A DNA stretch of 64,000 nucleotides from Microbacterium sp. 1S1 (GCF_008271365.1 NZ_CP043430.1:868001-932000); one strand, 5' to 3'; shown: positions 1-9,066, numbered from the stretch's first letter. The notes: a model not told the origin generated them from the letters alone. Made by a program: numbers and translations.

Positions 1-504
1 TTCGGGACCGGCATCGGCGAGGAGTTCGACATCGAGAAGGCCCGCTATCACAAGATCGTGCTGATGGCCGATGCCGACGTCGACGGTCAGCACATCACCA
101 CCCTGCTGCTGACCCTGCTGTTCCGGTACATGCGCGGGCTCATCGAGGCCGGGTTCGTGTACCTCGCGATGCCGCCGCTCTACCGCCTGAAGTGGTCCAA
201 CGCCGCGCACGAGTACGTGTTCAGCGACGCCGAGCGCGACGCCCTGCTGGCCTACGGGCTGGAGAACGGCAAGCGCATCCCGAAGGACGCGGGCATCCAG
301 CGCTACAAGGGTCTCGGCGAGATGAACGCCAAGGAGCTGTGGGAGACGACGATGGACCACACCACGCGGACGCTCCGCCAGGTGACCATCGAGGATGCCG
401 CTGCGGCGGACGAGATCTTCAGCGTGCTGATGGGCGAGGACGTGGAGTCGCGCCGGAGCTTCATCCAGCGCAACGCCAAGGACGTCCGCTTCCTCGACAT
501 CTGA
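1..504 (+). CDS. gyrB: DNA gyrase subunit B, C-terminal part (5' truncated by window edge)
   Basis: The reading frame is open from base 1, so this is the last 167 codons of a longer gene. GyrB supplies the ATPase and TOPRIM parts of the A2B2 gyrase, which introduces negative supercoils. The metal-binding TOPRIM motif DADVDG is visible early in the fragment, followed by the GyrB tail signature [10 protein letters not shown]. The C-terminus ends normally ([10 protein letters not shown]). gyrA follows after a 72-nt spacer, so co-transcription is likely. The identification rests on family motifs and synteny and is very secure. Confidence 0.98.
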   Translation, partial: FGTGIGEEFDIEKARYHKIVLMADADVDGQHITTLLLTLLFRYMRGLIEAGFVYLAMPPLYRLKWSNAAHEYVFSDAERDALLAYGLENGKRIPKDAGIQRYKGLGEMNAKELWETTMDHTTRTLRQVTIEDAAAADEIFSVLMGEDVESRRSFIQRNAKDVRFLDI

Positions 505-545
505 TGACCACGGGTCCCTTCGCTCGTCGTCGGGAACCCGGATGC

Positions 546-568
546 TTCGACAAGCTCAGCCAACCAGG
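546..568. repeat. REP-like repeat copy between gyrB and gyrA
   Basis: The segment contains TTCGACAAGCTCAGCCAACC followed by AGG, ending directly in the gyrA ribosome binding site (AGGAAAG). A related copy, with core TCGACGAGCTCAGGGACCC, lies at 4671-4696 inside a histidine kinase gene. Sequences of this kind (the complement reads GAGCTTGTCGAA) are abundant dispersed repeats in Microbacterium and relatives; that point is from general knowledge. Only two copies were spotted in this window. Confidence 0.6.
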
Positions 569-576
569 AAAGACAC

Positions 577-3132
577 ATGACTGACGAAGAACGCCCCGAC
601 ATCACCGAGGGCCACGAGCACGGCAAGATCGACCAGGTCGATCTGCAGTCGGAGATGCAGCGCAGCTATCTCGACTACGCCATGGCGGTCATCGTCGGCC
701 GCGCGCTTCCCGACGTCCGCGACGGTCTCAAGCCGGTGCACCGCCGCGTGATCTACGGCATGTACGACGGCGGCTTCCGTCCCGACAAGTCGTTCTCGAA
801 GTGCGCCCGCGTCGTCGGCGAGGTGATGGGTCAGTATCACCCCCACGGCGACTCCGCGATCTACGATGCCCTCGTCCGGCTCGTGCAGCCGTGGTCGCTG
901 CGCTACCCGCTCGCGCTAGGTCAGGGCAACTTCGGCTCCCCCGGCAACATGGGCGCGGCTGCACCGCGGTACACCGAGACGAAGATGGCCCCGCTCGCGC
1001 TCGAGATGGTGCGCGACATCGAAGAGGACACGGTCGACTTCGCCGACAACTACGACGGCCAGACCCAGGAGCCGACGGTACTCCCGTCGCGATTCCCGAA
1101 CCTCCTCGTCAACGGCTCCGTCGGCATCGCGGTCGGCATGGCGACGAACATCCCCCCGCACAACCTGCGTGAGATCTCCGACGCCGCGCTCTGGGCGCTG
1201 GACAATCCGGATCTCCCCCGCGAGCAGCTGCTCGACGGCCTGATCCAGCGCATCCCCGGCCCCGACTTCCCGACCGGCGCGCAGATCCTCGGCACCAAGG
1301 GGATCCACGAGGCGTACCGGACGGGCCGCGGCTCCATCACGATGCGCGCGGTCGTCAACGTCGAGGAGATCCAGGGCCGCACGTGCCTGGTCATCACCGA
1401 GCTTCCGTACCAGGTGAACCCGGACAACGTCGCGGTCAAGATCGGCGACCTCGCGCGCGACGGCAAGATCACCGGCATCGCCGACATCCGTGACGAGTCC
1501 TCCGACCGCACGGGTCAGCGTCTCGTCGTCGTGCTCAAGCGCGACGCCGTGGCGAAGGTCGTGCTGAACAACCTGTACAAGCACACGCAGCTGCAGGAGA
1601 ACTTCGGCGCGAACATGCTCGCGATCGTCGACGGCGTTCCGCGCACCCTGGCGATCGACGGCTTCATCACGAACTGGATCGCACACCAGATCGACGTCAT
1701 CGTGCGACGGACGCAGTTCCGCCTGAACGAGGCCGAGAAGCGGATGCACATCCTCCGCGGCTATCTGAAGGCGCTCGACGCGCTCGACGAGGTCATCGCG
1801 CTCATCCGTCGGTCCCAGACGACCCAGGATGCGAACGAGGGTCTGCAGAAGCTGCTCGACATCGACGAGATCCAGGCCGACGCGATCCTGCAGATGCAGC
1901 TCCGTCGCCTCGCCGCCCTCGAGCGTCAGAAGATCATCGACCAGGCGAACGAGCTCGAAGCGCTCATCGCGGACTACAAGGCGATCCTCGCCGACGAGGG
2001 CCGGCAGCGGACCATCATCCGCGAGGAGCTCACCGCGATCGTCGACCGGTTCGGTGACGAGCGGCGCACGCACATCCTGCACGGCTTCGACGGCGACGTC
2101 TCGATGGAAGACCTCATCGCCGAAGAGGAGATGGTCGTCACCGTCACGCGTGAGGGCTACATCAAGCGGACCCGTAGCGACAACTACCGCTCACAGCACC
2201 GCGGTGGCAAGGGCGTGAAGGGTGCGCAACTCCGCGCCGACGACATCGTGGAGCACTTCTTCGTCACGACGACGCACCACTGGCTGCTGTTCTTCACCGA
2301 CAAGGGCCGCGTCTACCGCGCGAAGACCTACGAGGTGCCGGAGGCCGGGCGCGACGCGAAGGGGACCCATGTCGCGAACCTCCTCGCGCTGCAGCCGGAC
2401 GAGAGTATCGCCCAGGTGCTCGACATCCGCGACTACGCGGTGGCCGACTATCTCGTCCTCGCCACGCGGGACGGTCTCGTCAAGAAGACCCGTCTGGACA
2501 ACTACGACACCAACCGCCAGGGCGGTGTGATCGCGATCCGGCTGAACGACGAGGACGAGCTCGTCAGCGCCCTGCTCGTCAACGCCGAGGACGACATCCT
2601 GCTCATCAGCTGCAAGGGCATGTCGGTGCGGTTCCAGGCCACCGATGACGCCCTGCGCCCGATGGGTCGCGCCACCGCCGGCGTGAAGGGCATGAAGTTC
2701 CGCGAGGGCGACAGCCTGCTCTCGGCTTCGGTGGCCGCACCGGGAAAGTACGTGTTCGTCGTGACCGATGGGGGCTACGCGAAGCGCACCGCCGTCGAGG
2801 AATACCGTGTCCAGGGACGCGGCGGATACGGCATCAAGGTCGCCAAGTTGAACGACGATCGGGGCACGCTCGCGGGCGGTCTGATCGTCTCCGAGGACGA
2901 CGAGGTCTTGGTGGTTCTGTCCAGCGGCAAGGTGGTACGCTCTGCCGTGGCCGAGGTCCCCGCCAAGGGTCGCGACACCATGGGAGTGGTGTTCGCCCGC
3001 ACGACGGAGGCCGACCGCATCCTCGCCATCGCCCGGAACGGCGAGCGTGGTCTCACCGAAGAGGAGACCGAGGCGGATGCCGAAGCCGCGGCCCCCGACA
3101 CGACTGAGACACCCGAGGATACAGACGCATGA
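577..3132 (+). CDS. gyrA: DNA gyrase subunit A
   Basis: This 851-residue protein is the DNA breakage-reunion subunit of gyrase. The catalytic tyrosine is Tyr132 in APRYTE. The quinolone-determining segment reads [10 protein letters not shown], with Ser93 and Asp97 at the positions equivalent to E. coli Ser83 and Asp87, so the usual resistance changes are absent. The C-terminal beta-pinwheel carries a GyrA box at 540-546 reading QHRGGKG; the second position deviates from the usual QRRGGKG. An acidic tail rich in E, D and T ends the protein. The start is the ATG preceded by AGGAAAG. The last 4 nt (ATGA) overlap the next gene. Confidence 0.98.
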   Translation: MTDEERPDITEGHEHGKIDQVDLQSEMQRSYLDYAMAVIVGRALPDVRDGLKPVHRRVIYGMYDGGFRPDKSFSKCARVVGEVMGQYHPHGDSAIYDALVRLVQPWSLRYPLALGQGNFGSPGNMGAAAPRYTETKMAPLALEMVRDIEEDTVDFADNYDGQTQEPTVLPSRFPNLLVNGSVGIAVGMATNIPPHNLREISDAALWALDNPDLPREQLLDGLIQRIPGPDFPTGAQILGTKGIHEAYRTGRGSITMRAVVNVEEIQGRTCLVITELPYQVNPDNVAVKIGDLARDGKITGIADIRDESSDRTGQRLVVVLKRDAVAKVVLNNLYKHTQLQENFGANMLAIVDGVPRTLAIDGFITNWIAHQIDVIVRRTQFRLNEAEKRMHILRGYLKALDALDEVIALIRRSQTTQDANEGLQKLLDIDEIQADAILQMQLRRLAALERQKIIDQANELEALIADYKAILADEGRQRTIIREELTAIVDRFGDERRTHILHGFDGDVSMEDLIAEEEMVVTVTREGYIKRTRSDNYRSQHRGGKGVKGAQLRADDIVEHFFVTTTHHWLLFFTDKGRVYRAKTYEVPEAGRDAKGTHVANLLALQPDESIAQVLDIRDYAVADYLVLATRDGLVKKTRLDNYDTNRQGGVIAIRLNDEDELVSALLVNAEDDILLISCKGMSVRFQATDDALRPMGRATAGVKGMKFREGDSLLSASVAAPGKYVFVVTDGGYAKRTAVEEYRVQGRGGYGIKVAKLNDDRGTLAGGLIVSEDDEVLVVLSSGKVVRSAVAEVPAKGRDTMGVVFARTTEADRILAIARNGERGLTEEETEADAEAAAPDTTETPEDTDA

Positions 3133-3533
3133 GCACAGTGGCCGACAAGCTGGCGAAGAAGTCGACACGGAAGACCAGCGGCAAGCAGGTCCGCCTGCGT
3201 CTCGTCTACGTCGACTTCTGGTCCGCGGTGAAGCTGTCGTTCCTCGGAGCGGTCGCCCTCGCCGTGGTCACCATGGTGTCGTTCTTCCTCATCTTCCTCG
3301 TCCTGCAGGCCACGAGCATCATGTCCACCGCGGATGAGTTCGTCCGCAGCTTCACCGACGGTGCCATCCCGCTGTCCGAGCTGGTGGGCCTGCCGCAGGT
3401 CATGGCGTTCGCGGCCGTCGTCGCGATCCTCAACCTCATCGTGTTCACGGTGCTCGGCGCCGTCGTCGCGGGCATCTACAACCTGGCGGTGAAGGTCACC
3501 GGCGGGCTGCTCGTCGGCTTCATGTCGAACTGA
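3129..3533 (+). CDS. DUF3566 membrane protein
   Basis: This 134-residue protein has a basic N-terminus, a membrane segment at about residues 35-60, a middle loop, and a second hydrophobic block at about 95-130. It matches the small DUF3566 transmembrane family that sits immediately downstream of gyrA in many Actinobacteria. The ATGA overlap with gyrA shows translational coupling. The function is unknown. The position is the main support for the family call. Confidence 0.85.
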   Translation: MSTVADKLAKKSTRKTSGKQVRLRLVYVDFWSAVKLSFLGAVALAVVTMVSFFLIFLVLQATSIMSTADEFVRSFTDGAIPLSELVGLPQVMAFAAVVAILNLIVFTVLGAVVAGIYNLAVKVTGGLLVGFMSN

Positions 3534-3534
3534 C

Positions 3535-3616
3535 CCGAGACCCCGTCTTTCCGCCGAGACCCCGCCCCGCACACCGATGCAGGCCGGGGTCTCGGCGATA
3601 GGGCGGGGTTTCGGCG
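3535..3616. repeat. Nested inverted repeat downstream of the gyrA operon (terminator or REP-like)
   Basis: A perfect 13-nt arm CGCCGAGACCCCG (3552-3564) is mirrored by CGGGGTCTCGGCG (3585-3597). A second, outer pair (CCGAGACCCCGTC near 3536-3548 and GGCGGGGTTTCGG near 3602-3614) matches with two mismatches, so the same unit appears four times in alternating orientation. No T-tract follows. It could terminate the gyrBA-DUF3566 transcript, but the doubled design also resembles a REP/BIME element. Confidence 0.6.
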
Positions 3617-3684
3617 TACCGGGGTAGGGAAAACCCGAACGGTAGTGTCCGGCTGACTCGGTGGGCGGCATCGCGGCACGGCCC

Positions 3685-3690
3685 TACCGT
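3685..3690 (+). promoter_or_regulatory. -10 box of a leaderless promoter for the sensor kinase
   Basis: TACCGT lies 6 nt before the ATG at 3697. No spaced Shine-Dalgarno sequence is present for that ATG. This is the usual arrangement for leaderless actinobacterial transcripts and is the reason the start at 3697 was chosen over an in-frame upstream codon at 3661. Confidence 0.6.
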
Positions 3691-3696
3691 GGAAGC

Positions 3697-5007
3697 ATGA
3701 CCACACAGACTGCGACCCCGGGCACCGCCTCCGCGGCGAAACCGCCGTTGCGTATCCCGCTCACGATCCTGCATCTCGCCGGCGTCGGCGTGCTCGGCGG
3801 GGCCCTCTTCGGGATGCTCGCCGGACTCCTCGGCACCGGACTCGGCCTCCTCTTCGTCTTCGGCATCGGGATCGTCGTCCTCGTCGGGCTGGTGTACGCG
3901 CTGTTCGGCATCGGCTGGTTCGAGATCGCTCGGGTCGCCGCACTGTATCGGGTACCGAACACCCCGCTGCGGCTGCAGCCGCGCGACCGCCCCGGCTTCG
4001 GCGGCTGGCTCCGCGCGCTCGGTCGACAGGCGATCGACGGACGCATGTGGCGCGCGGTCGCGAACGTCGCGATCACCGCGGTCCTCGGCTTCGTGGTGCT
4101 CCGGCTGTTCTGGGCGCTCCTCTGGTCGATCATCATCGCATTCGCCCCGCTGACGCCTGCCGAGACGATCGTCGGACCGTTCGGCGGCGGACAGATCCCG
4201 GTCTCCTGGGCGCCGCTGATCGGCATCCTCGGTGCCCTGGTCTCGGCAGCCGGCATCATCGGTCTCGCCCTCCTGGGCCGCACGCTCGCCCTCGCGATCG
4301 TCGCCCGCGCACGAGAGGTGGAACTCACCGCCCGAGTGCAGGCGTCCACGGCCCAGCGCGAGGGTGCCGTCCGCGCGGCGGACGTGGAGCGTACGCGGAT
4401 CGAGCGTGATCTGCACGACGGCGTCCAGCCCCGGCTCGTGTCCGTCGGCATGACGCTCGGCCTCGCCCAGCAGAAGATCGACACGGACCCTGCCGCTGCG
4501 AAGGAGCTCATCACCGAGGCGCACACATCGACGAAGGCGGCGATCACCGAGCTGCGTCAGCTCGCCCGCGGGATCCACGCCTCCGTACTCGACGACCGCG
4601 GACTGGATGCGGCACTGTCCGCGCTGGCCAGCCGCTCCCCCATCCCGGTGCAGTTGGACGTGCGGATGGACCCGTCGACGAGCTCAGGGACCCAGGGTGG
4701 TGGCTCCGCGAGCCCGCGGGCAGGGCGCACCGCGGAGGCGGCGGTGTACTTCGCGATCGCCGAATCGTTGACGAATGCGGCGAAGCACTCTCGCGCCAGC
4801 GAAGCACGGGTCACCGTCCGCCTCCGTGAGGGGAACACGCTCTGGGCGCGGGTCGAGGACAACGGTATGGGCGGCGCGCAGGTGCTCCCGGGCGGCGGCC
4901 TCGACGGTATCGCCAACCGGATCCTCGCCGCCGGCGGGACCTTCCGTCTCGACAGCCCGCAGGGCGGTCCGACCAGCCTGGAGGTGAATGTGCCATGCGC
5001 ATCCTGA
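3697..5007 (+). CDS. Two-component sensor histidine kinase (HisKA_3/NarL class)
   Basis: This 436-residue membrane kinase probably senses envelope state. The first 190 residues hold four hydrophobic helices in two pairs, resembling the putative-sensor domain (PF13796-like) of actinobacterial kinases. The HisKA_3 box is ERDLHDGVQPR with phospho-acceptor His240, followed by QLARGIHASVLDDRG. The ATPase N-box is ESLTNAAKHS and the G-box lies near the end (GGGLDGIANR). Between the dimerisation domain and the N-box, residues about 325-345 (DPSTSSGTQGG and onward) look like a read-through repeat insert. The gene overlaps the next regulator by 13 nt. Confidence 0.9.
   Translation: MTTQTATPGTASAAKPPLRIPLTILHLAGVGVLGGALFGMLAGLLGTGLGLLFVFGIGIVVLVGLVYALFGIGWFEIARVAALYRVPNTPLRLQPRDRPGFGGWLRALGRQAIDGRMWRAVANVAITAVLGFVVLRLFWALLWSIIIAFAPLTPAETIVGPFGGGQIPVSWAPLIGILGALVSAAGIIGLALLGRTLALAIVARAREVELTARVQASTAQREGAVRAADVERTRIERDLHDGVQPRLVSVGMTLGLAQQKIDTDPAAAKELITEAHTSTKAAITELRQLARGIHASVLDDRGLDAALSALASRSPIPVQLDVRMDPSTSSGTQGGGSASPRAGRTAEAAVYFAIAESLTNAAKHSRASEARVTVRLREGNTLWARVEDNGMGGAQVLPGGGLDGIANRILAAGGTFRLDSPQGGPTSLEVNVPCAS
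4671..4696. repeat. REP-like repeat copy inside the histidine kinase gene
   Basis: CCGTCGACGAGCTCAGGGAC followed by CCAGG matches the intergenic copy at 546-568 over the core TCGACRAGCTCAG and the terminal CCAGG. Translated in the kinase frame it gives STSSGTQ, a peptide typical of read-through of this repeat family. The open frame is preserved on both sides. Confidence 0.6.
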
Positions 5008-5684
5008 TCTGCGAAGACTCCGTCCTGCTGCGCGAGGGCCTCGCGCGACTGCTCGAGGACGCCGGCCACGAGGTGGTCGCCGCTCTCACCGACACGGCCG
5101 GACTCCGCGAGTCCGTGGCGTCCGCGACACCGGACCTCTGCATCCTGGATGTGCGGCTGCCCCCGACGTACACCGACGAGGGCATCCGGGCGGCGCTCGA
5201 CCTCCGGGTGGTGCACCCGTCGCTCGCGATCCTCGTGCTGTCGCAGTATGTGGAGGAGCGTTACGCTTCCGACCTCATCGCCGCACAGGGCGGACCCCTG
5301 GGCTACCTGCTCAAGGACAGGGTGGCCGATGTCGCCGAGTTCGTCGATTCGGTGCAGCGCATCGCCGACGGCGCGACCGTGCTCGACCCGGAGGTCGTCG
5401 CGCAGCTGCTCACCCGACGCAACCGCGACGACCGCATGATGCGGCTCACCGAGCGGGAGCGCACGGTGCTCGCCCTCATCGCCGAGGGCAAGTCGAACCA
5501 GGCGATCGCCGGTCTCCTCTTCCTCTCGGAGGCGAGCGTCGAGAAGCACATCACCTCCATCTTCCAGAAGCTGGGCTTCGAGCAGGACGAATCCGGCAAC
5601 CGCCGGGTCCTCGCCGCTCTCGCTCACCTCGAGAACAGGGGCGGCACGACGCCGTCGAACGGCCAGACAGGAGCCTCACGATGA
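4995..5684 (+). CDS. Response regulator, NarL/FixJ (LuxR) family
   Basis: This 229-residue cytoplasmic transcription factor is the partner of the kinase it overlaps. The receiver domain covers residues 1-120, with acidic residues in ICEDS, phospho-acceptor Asp52 in CILDVRLPP and the conserved Lys in YLLKDR. A LuxR-type helix-turn-helix occupies about 150-210 (LTERERTVLALIAEGKSNQA then SVEKHITSIFQKLG). It probably controls its own operon, including the DUF4097-like gene that follows with an ATGA overlap. Confidence 0.93.
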   Translation: MRILICEDSVLLREGLARLLEDAGHEVVAALTDTAGLRESVASATPDLCILDVRLPPTYTDEGIRAALDLRVVHPSLAILVLSQYVEERYASDLIAAQGGPLGYLLKDRVADVAEFVDSVQRIADGATVLDPEVVAQLLTRRNRDDRMMRLTERERTVLALIAEGKSNQAIAGLLFLSEASVEKHITSIFQKLGFEQDESGNRRVLAALAHLENRGGTTPSNGQTGASR

Positions 5685-6595
5685 CCACCGAGAACACCGG
5701 AGCGCACGGCGGGCACACCCCGCTGACGCCCCCGCCGTCGCAGCCCACGTCGCCTGCGCCGACAGCGGCGCCGGGCGCCCCCGAGCCCGCGCGCTCGCCC
5801 GGGGCAACCGCCATCCTGGTCGTCACCGCCGTCGTCGGTGGAATCGCGCTTCTGGGCGCCGGCGGCACGGCGGCCGTGGCGGCGACGGGTAACCTCCTGT
5901 CGTCGAGCCGTCCGGACTCCATGCAGACCGTGGACGTGGACGGCGTCGACACGATCGATCTCGACGCTGACGCGAGCATGGTGCGCATCGAGTTCGGAGA
6001 CGTCGACGAGGCCGAGCTCTCCGTGACGAACGGGCGGGACACCGCCTGGACGTTCGAGCGCGAGGGCGACGAGCTCGTCGTCCGAAGCCCTCGGCCCGTC
6101 TTCGGGTGGTGGTTCGGCAACTGGTTCGGCGAGGAGGAACGGGTCGTCCTGACTCTGCCCGAAGAGCTGGGTGGGTCCGGTCTGGATGCGAACCTGACGC
6201 TCGATGCGGGTTCCCTCGACGTCTCCGGTGACTTCGGCACCCTGGAGGTGCAGGTGAATGCCGGGTCGCTCGACGTCGAGGGCGCGGCTGTCACCCTGGA
6301 CGTGCAGATGAACGCCGGCCGTGCGGATGTGCTCCTCGACGGGGTCACCGAGTCGGATCTCGGCATCGCCGCGGGCGATCTGACGGTCGAGCTCACCGGC
6401 GAAGGCCCGACGGCGACGACCATCGACGTGAGCGCGGGCTCGCTGGATCTCACTCTTCCCGATGTCGAATACCGGATCACCCAGGATGTGAACGCCGGCT
6501 CGCTGGATGCGCGCGTGGACGAGTCCTCCAGCGCTCGCCGGACGATCGACGTCTCGCTGTCGGCCGGAAGCGTGAACATCGAGCCCGGGCGGTGA
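5681..6595 (+). CDS. DUF4097-like beta-repeat membrane protein
   Basis: This 304-residue protein has a Pro/Ala-rich cytoplasmic N-terminus (to about residue 40), one membrane segment (about 44-70), and an extracytoplasmic region of short beta repeats with recurrent NAGSLDV/SAGSLDL motifs, as in the DUF4097 (putative adhesin/envelope stress) family. A segment at about 140-160 contains WWFGNWFGEEER. The ATG is preceded by AGGAG and overlaps the regulator stop (ATGA), so the earlier in-frame codons are not used. In related systems such proteins are encoded with PspC/LiaF-type envelope sensors; that role is inferred here. Confidence 0.8.
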   Translation: MTTENTGAHGGHTPLTPPPSQPTSPAPTAAPGAPEPARSPGATAILVVTAVVGGIALLGAGGTAAVAATGNLLSSSRPDSMQTVDVDGVDTIDLDADASMVRIEFGDVDEAELSVTNGRDTAWTFEREGDELVVRSPRPVFGWWFGNWFGEEERVVLTLPEELGGSGLDANLTLDAGSLDVSGDFGTLEVQVNAGSLDVEGAAVTLDVQMNAGRADVLLDGVTESDLGIAAGDLTVELTGEGPTATTIDVSAGSLDLTLPDVEYRITQDVNAGSLDARVDESSSARRTIDVSLSAGSVNIEPGR

Positions 6596-6601
6596 ACCGG
6601 C

Positions 6602-6634
6602 GAGGGCGGGGGCCCGTACCGGGTCTCCGCCCTC
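6602..6634 (+). terminator. Hairpin terminator after the DUF4097-like gene
   Basis: Outer arms GAGGGCGG (6602-6609) and CCGCCCTC (6627-6634) enclose an inner CCCG-TAC-CGGG hairpin. It begins 7 nt after the stop codon. There is no strong T-run. Confidence 0.6.
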
Positions 6635-6679
6635 GATTCGGATTTTCGCCGAATCTCCGGTAAAGTTCTGGAGGTTGAC

Positions 6680-6753
6680 GGGGCTATAGCTCAGGCGGTT
6701 AGAGCGCTTCACTGATAATGAAGAGGTCCCAGGTTCAAGTCCTGGTAGCCCCA
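6680..6753 (+). tRNA. tRNA-Ile (GAT)
   Basis: A full cloverleaf is visible. The acceptor GGGGCTA pairs with TAGCCCC, the anticodon loop CTGATAA carries GAT at 6714-6716, and the T-arm contains GGTTCAAGTCC. The 3' CCA is not encoded. A TAAAGT -10-like box lies at 6661-6666. A 7-nt inverted repeat GATTCGG/CCGAATC (6635-6641, 6649-6655) sits upstream of it. Confidence 0.97.
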
Positions 6754-6779
6754 CCCTTTCAATTCAAGAATTCCCTCAC

Positions 6780-6852
6780 GGGGCCTTAGCTCAGTTGGTA
6801 GAGCGCCTGCTTTGCAAGCAGGATGTCAGGAGTTCGAATCTCCTAGGCTCCA
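6780..6852 (+). tRNA. tRNA-Ala (TGC)
   Basis: The acceptor GGGGCCT pairs with AGGCTCC (one G-U pair). The anticodon loop TTTGCAA has TGC at 6813-6815, and the T-arm is AGGAGTTCGAATCTCCT. It lies 26 nt after tRNA-Ile and probably shares its transcript. CCA is not encoded. Confidence 0.97.
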
Positions 6853-6869
6853 CCCTCCTCTCCCCTGCC

Positions 6870-7991
6870 TCACCGGCCGGATGCCGTGAGCTCGTGCGGT
6901 GCCGTGTTGAGGCGCTCGGCGCCGTCGGCGGTCACGACCACGATGTCCTCGATGCGCGCGCCCCACTCACCGGCGAAGTAGATCCCCGGCTCGATGCTGA
7001 ACGCCATGCCCTCGCGCAACACGAGGTCGTTGCCGGGGGCGATGTAGGGCTCCTCATGCACGGAGACGCCGATGCCGTGACCGGTGCGGTGCAGGAAGGC
7101 CTCGCCGAGCCCGGAGTCCGTCAGTACCGAGCGGGCAGCCGCGTCGACCTCTGCCGCCGTGACACCGGGGCGCACCGCGTCGACCGCCGCCTGCTGTGCC
7201 CGCACGAGCGTGGCGATGCGGTCCGCGGCAGTCGGATCAGGCGTACCCACGACGTACGTCCTCGTGCTGTCCGAGTTGTAGCCGCTCGGGACGGCGCCAC
7301 CGATGTCGACGACCACGATATCGCCGTCCTCGATCACGCGGTCGGACACCTCATGGTGCGGGTCCGCCCCGTTCGGCCCCGAGCCGACGATCACGAACTC
7401 GACGGTCCGATGGCCCTCCGCCACGATCGCCTCGGCGATGTCGGCGGCGACCTCGCGCTCGGTGCGTCCGGCGCGCAGCCACGAGGGCACGCGTCGGTGC
7501 ACGGCATCGATCGCCGCGCCCGCTCGGCGCAGCTCGGCGATCTCGTTGGCATCCTTGATCATCCGTCCCTCGCGGAGAACGGGCGTCGCGAGCTCGAGCC
7601 GCACCCCGAGCCGCTCGCCGATCGGCACGACGTGCAGGGCCGGGAGCGCGTCCGACACGCCGACGCGGGACACGGCTCCGGCGGCGTCCGCGAGCAGGGC
7701 ATACGGGTCTTCGCCGTCGACCCAGTCCGCGAGGTCGAGGCTCAGCTCTCCGACAGCCGTGTCGCGCACCTTCGCGAGTTCCATCCGCGGGACCACGACC
7801 GTCGCCGCACCGTCGGCCGGAACCACGAGGGCGGTCAGCCGCTCGATGGTGTCCCCTTGGACGCCGGTGAGGTACTGGAGGTCGGGACCCGGGCCGACGA
7901 TGACCGCGTCGAGACCCGCTTCCCTCGCGAGGTCCCGTGCGCGATCGAGGCGGATGGCGTATACGGAGGCGGGGAAGGGAGGGGTGCTCAC
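6870..7991 (-). CDS. M24-family metallopeptidase (Xaa-Pro aminopeptidase/dipeptidase type)
   Basis: This 373-residue cytosolic peptidase probably removes N-terminal residues from proline-containing peptides. The first 130 residues form a creatinase-like N-domain (VYAIRLDRARDLA...). The pita-bread catalytic domain shows metal ligands in VVDIGGAV and YNSDSTRTYV, then His in RTGHGIGVSVHEEP and Glu residues in FSIEPGIYF and RIEDIVVVT. It starts with GTG and has a TAGCGT box 6 nt upstream, suggesting a leaderless message. Length and motifs fit the family; exact substrate choice is unknown. Confidence 0.93.
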   Translation of the reverse strand: MSTPPFPASVYAIRLDRARDLAREAGLDAVIVGPGPDLQYLTGVQGDTIERLTALVVPADGAATVVVPRMELAKVRDTAVGELSLDLADWVDGEDPYALLADAAGAVSRVGVSDALPALHVVPIGERLGVRLELATPVLREGRMIKDANEIAELRRAGAAIDAVHRRVPSWLRAGRTEREVAADIAEAIVAEGHRTVEFVIVGSGPNGADPHHEVSDRVIEDGDIVVVDIGGAVPSGYNSDSTRTYVVGTPDPTAADRIATLVRAQQAAVDAVRPGVTAAEVDAAARSVLTDSGLGEAFLHRTGHGIGVSVHEEPYIAPGNDLVLREGMAFSIEPGIYFAGEWGARIEDIVVVTADGAERLNTAPHELTASGR

Positions 7992-7997
7992 AGCACC

Positions 7998-8003
7998 ACG
8001 CTA
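7998..8003 (-). promoter_or_regulatory. -10 box for the leaderless M24 peptidase gene
   Basis: On the minus strand TAGCGT is followed by GGTGCT and the GTG start at 7991. Confidence 0.55.
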
Positions 8004-8040
8004 GTCCGCGAGCCCCCTGCCTGTCCCGTCCGTCTCCGGA

Positions 8041-8487
8041 TCAGCTGATCGCCTGACGGATGCGACCGGCGAGGAAGTCGAGGTCCTTCTCGGTGAGGTC
8101 GGTCACCGCGTACGCGGTCGGCCAGACGGTGCCGTCGTCGAGGTTGGAGATCGGCTCGAACCCGAAGGTGCCGTAGCGGACCTTGAACTTGCTGGCCGGC
8201 TGGAAGAAGCACAGCACCTTCCCGTCACGACCCCACGCGGGCATGCCGTAGTACGTGCGCGGCACGAGGTCGGGAGCCACCTCGGAGACCAGCGCGTGCA
8301 GCTTCTCAGCGAGGGCCCTGTCCTCGTCGGTGAGCTTGGCGACCGCCTCCTTGAGGTCCGCCTCTCCGGCTGCCCGCAGTTCCTCCGGCGATTTCTTCGC
8401 GCGGGAGCGGCGGGTGCGCGCCTCCTTCGCGGCGGCCTGCATGGCCTCGCGTTCCTCGGCGGTGAAGTTCTTCTCAGTGTCGGCCAT
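8041..8487 (-). CDS. DUF1801-like (YdhG/frataxin-fold) protein
   Basis: This 148-residue soluble protein has an Ala/Arg/Lys-rich N-terminal third (MADTEKNFTAEEREAM...), then a DUF1801-type domain. Recognisable parts are VPRTYYGMPAWGRDGKVLCF, FKVRYGTFGF and the end segment DLDFLAGRIRQA. Proteins of this fold are sometimes annotated as iron chaperones, with thin support. The start is the ATG at 8487, whose GAGAGGACC leader serves as the ribosome binding site; upstream in-frame codons are ignored. Confidence 0.75.
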   Translation of the reverse strand: MADTEKNFTAEEREAMQAAAKEARTRRSRAKKSPEELRAAGEADLKEAVAKLTDEDRALAEKLHALVSEVAPDLVPRTYYGMPAWGRDGKVLCFFQPASKFKVRYGTFGFEPISNLDDGTVWPTAYAVTDLTEKDLDFLAGRIRQAIS

Positions 8488-8611
8488 GATGGTCCTCTCG
8501 TGCGGCCTCGATGATGCTCCCAGCGTAGGGACGCCAAGCGACGTGGTGCTTCTCGATTCGTGATCGATCGGCGGTGACGCTCGCGGGGCGAGACGCCCGC
8601 CGAGACCCGGA

Positions 8612-8617
8612 TAGGGT
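8612..8617 (+). promoter_or_regulatory. -10 box for the leaderless Nudix gene
   Basis: TAGGGT is followed by GTGACCC and the ATG at 8625. Confidence 0.6.
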
Positions 8618-8624
8618 GTGACCC

Positions 8625-9047
8625 ATGGACCTGCGCGTCGCGGCATACGGGGTCGTCACCGACGAGGGTGGACGTCTCCTGCTGGCGCGATGGACGGAGG
8701 GGCGACGGCTGGCCTGGACCCTGCCCGGTGGCGGGCTGGAGCCGGGCGAGGCGCCCGAGGACGCGGTGCGGCGGGAGATCCGTGAGGAGACCGGCTACAC
8801 GGTCCGCGTCGGGGAGCTTCTCGGCATCCACTCGCGGGTGATCCCGGCCGGACGGCGGGTGCAGAAGGCGTCCGAACCCCTGCACACCCTGCGCGTCGTG
8901 TACCGCGCCGAGGTGACCGGCGGGAAACTGCGGTACGAGACCGAGGGGTCCACCGACCGCGCCGAGTGGTTCTCGCTCCCCGCTGTGGCCGAACTGCAGC
9001 GGGTACGACTGGTCGACATCGCCCTGCGGATGGCCGGCATCCTCTGA
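8625..9047 (+). CDS. Nudix hydrolase
   Basis: This 140-residue enzyme hydrolyses a nucleoside diphosphate linked to another group. The Nudix box is nearly canonical: GGGLEPGEAPEDAVRREI followed by REETGY, giving the metal-binding REXXEE core at about residues 48-55. The protein is a single domain of ordinary length. The sequence does not reveal the substrate. It is transcribed alone, divergent from the DUF1801 gene. Confidence 0.92.
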   Translation: MDLRVAAYGVVTDEGGRLLLARWTEGRRLAWTLPGGGLEPGEAPEDAVRREIREETGYTVRVGELLGIHSRVIPAGRRVQKASEPLHTLRVVYRAEVTGGKLRYETEGSTDRAEWFSLPAVAELQRVRLVDIALRMAGIL

Positions 9048-9066
9048 GGACGCGACGGGAAGGAGC

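Noticed and set aside
916..2082. 388-codon minus-strand frame inside gyrA
   Set aside because: Antisense shadow of a highly conserved essential gene.
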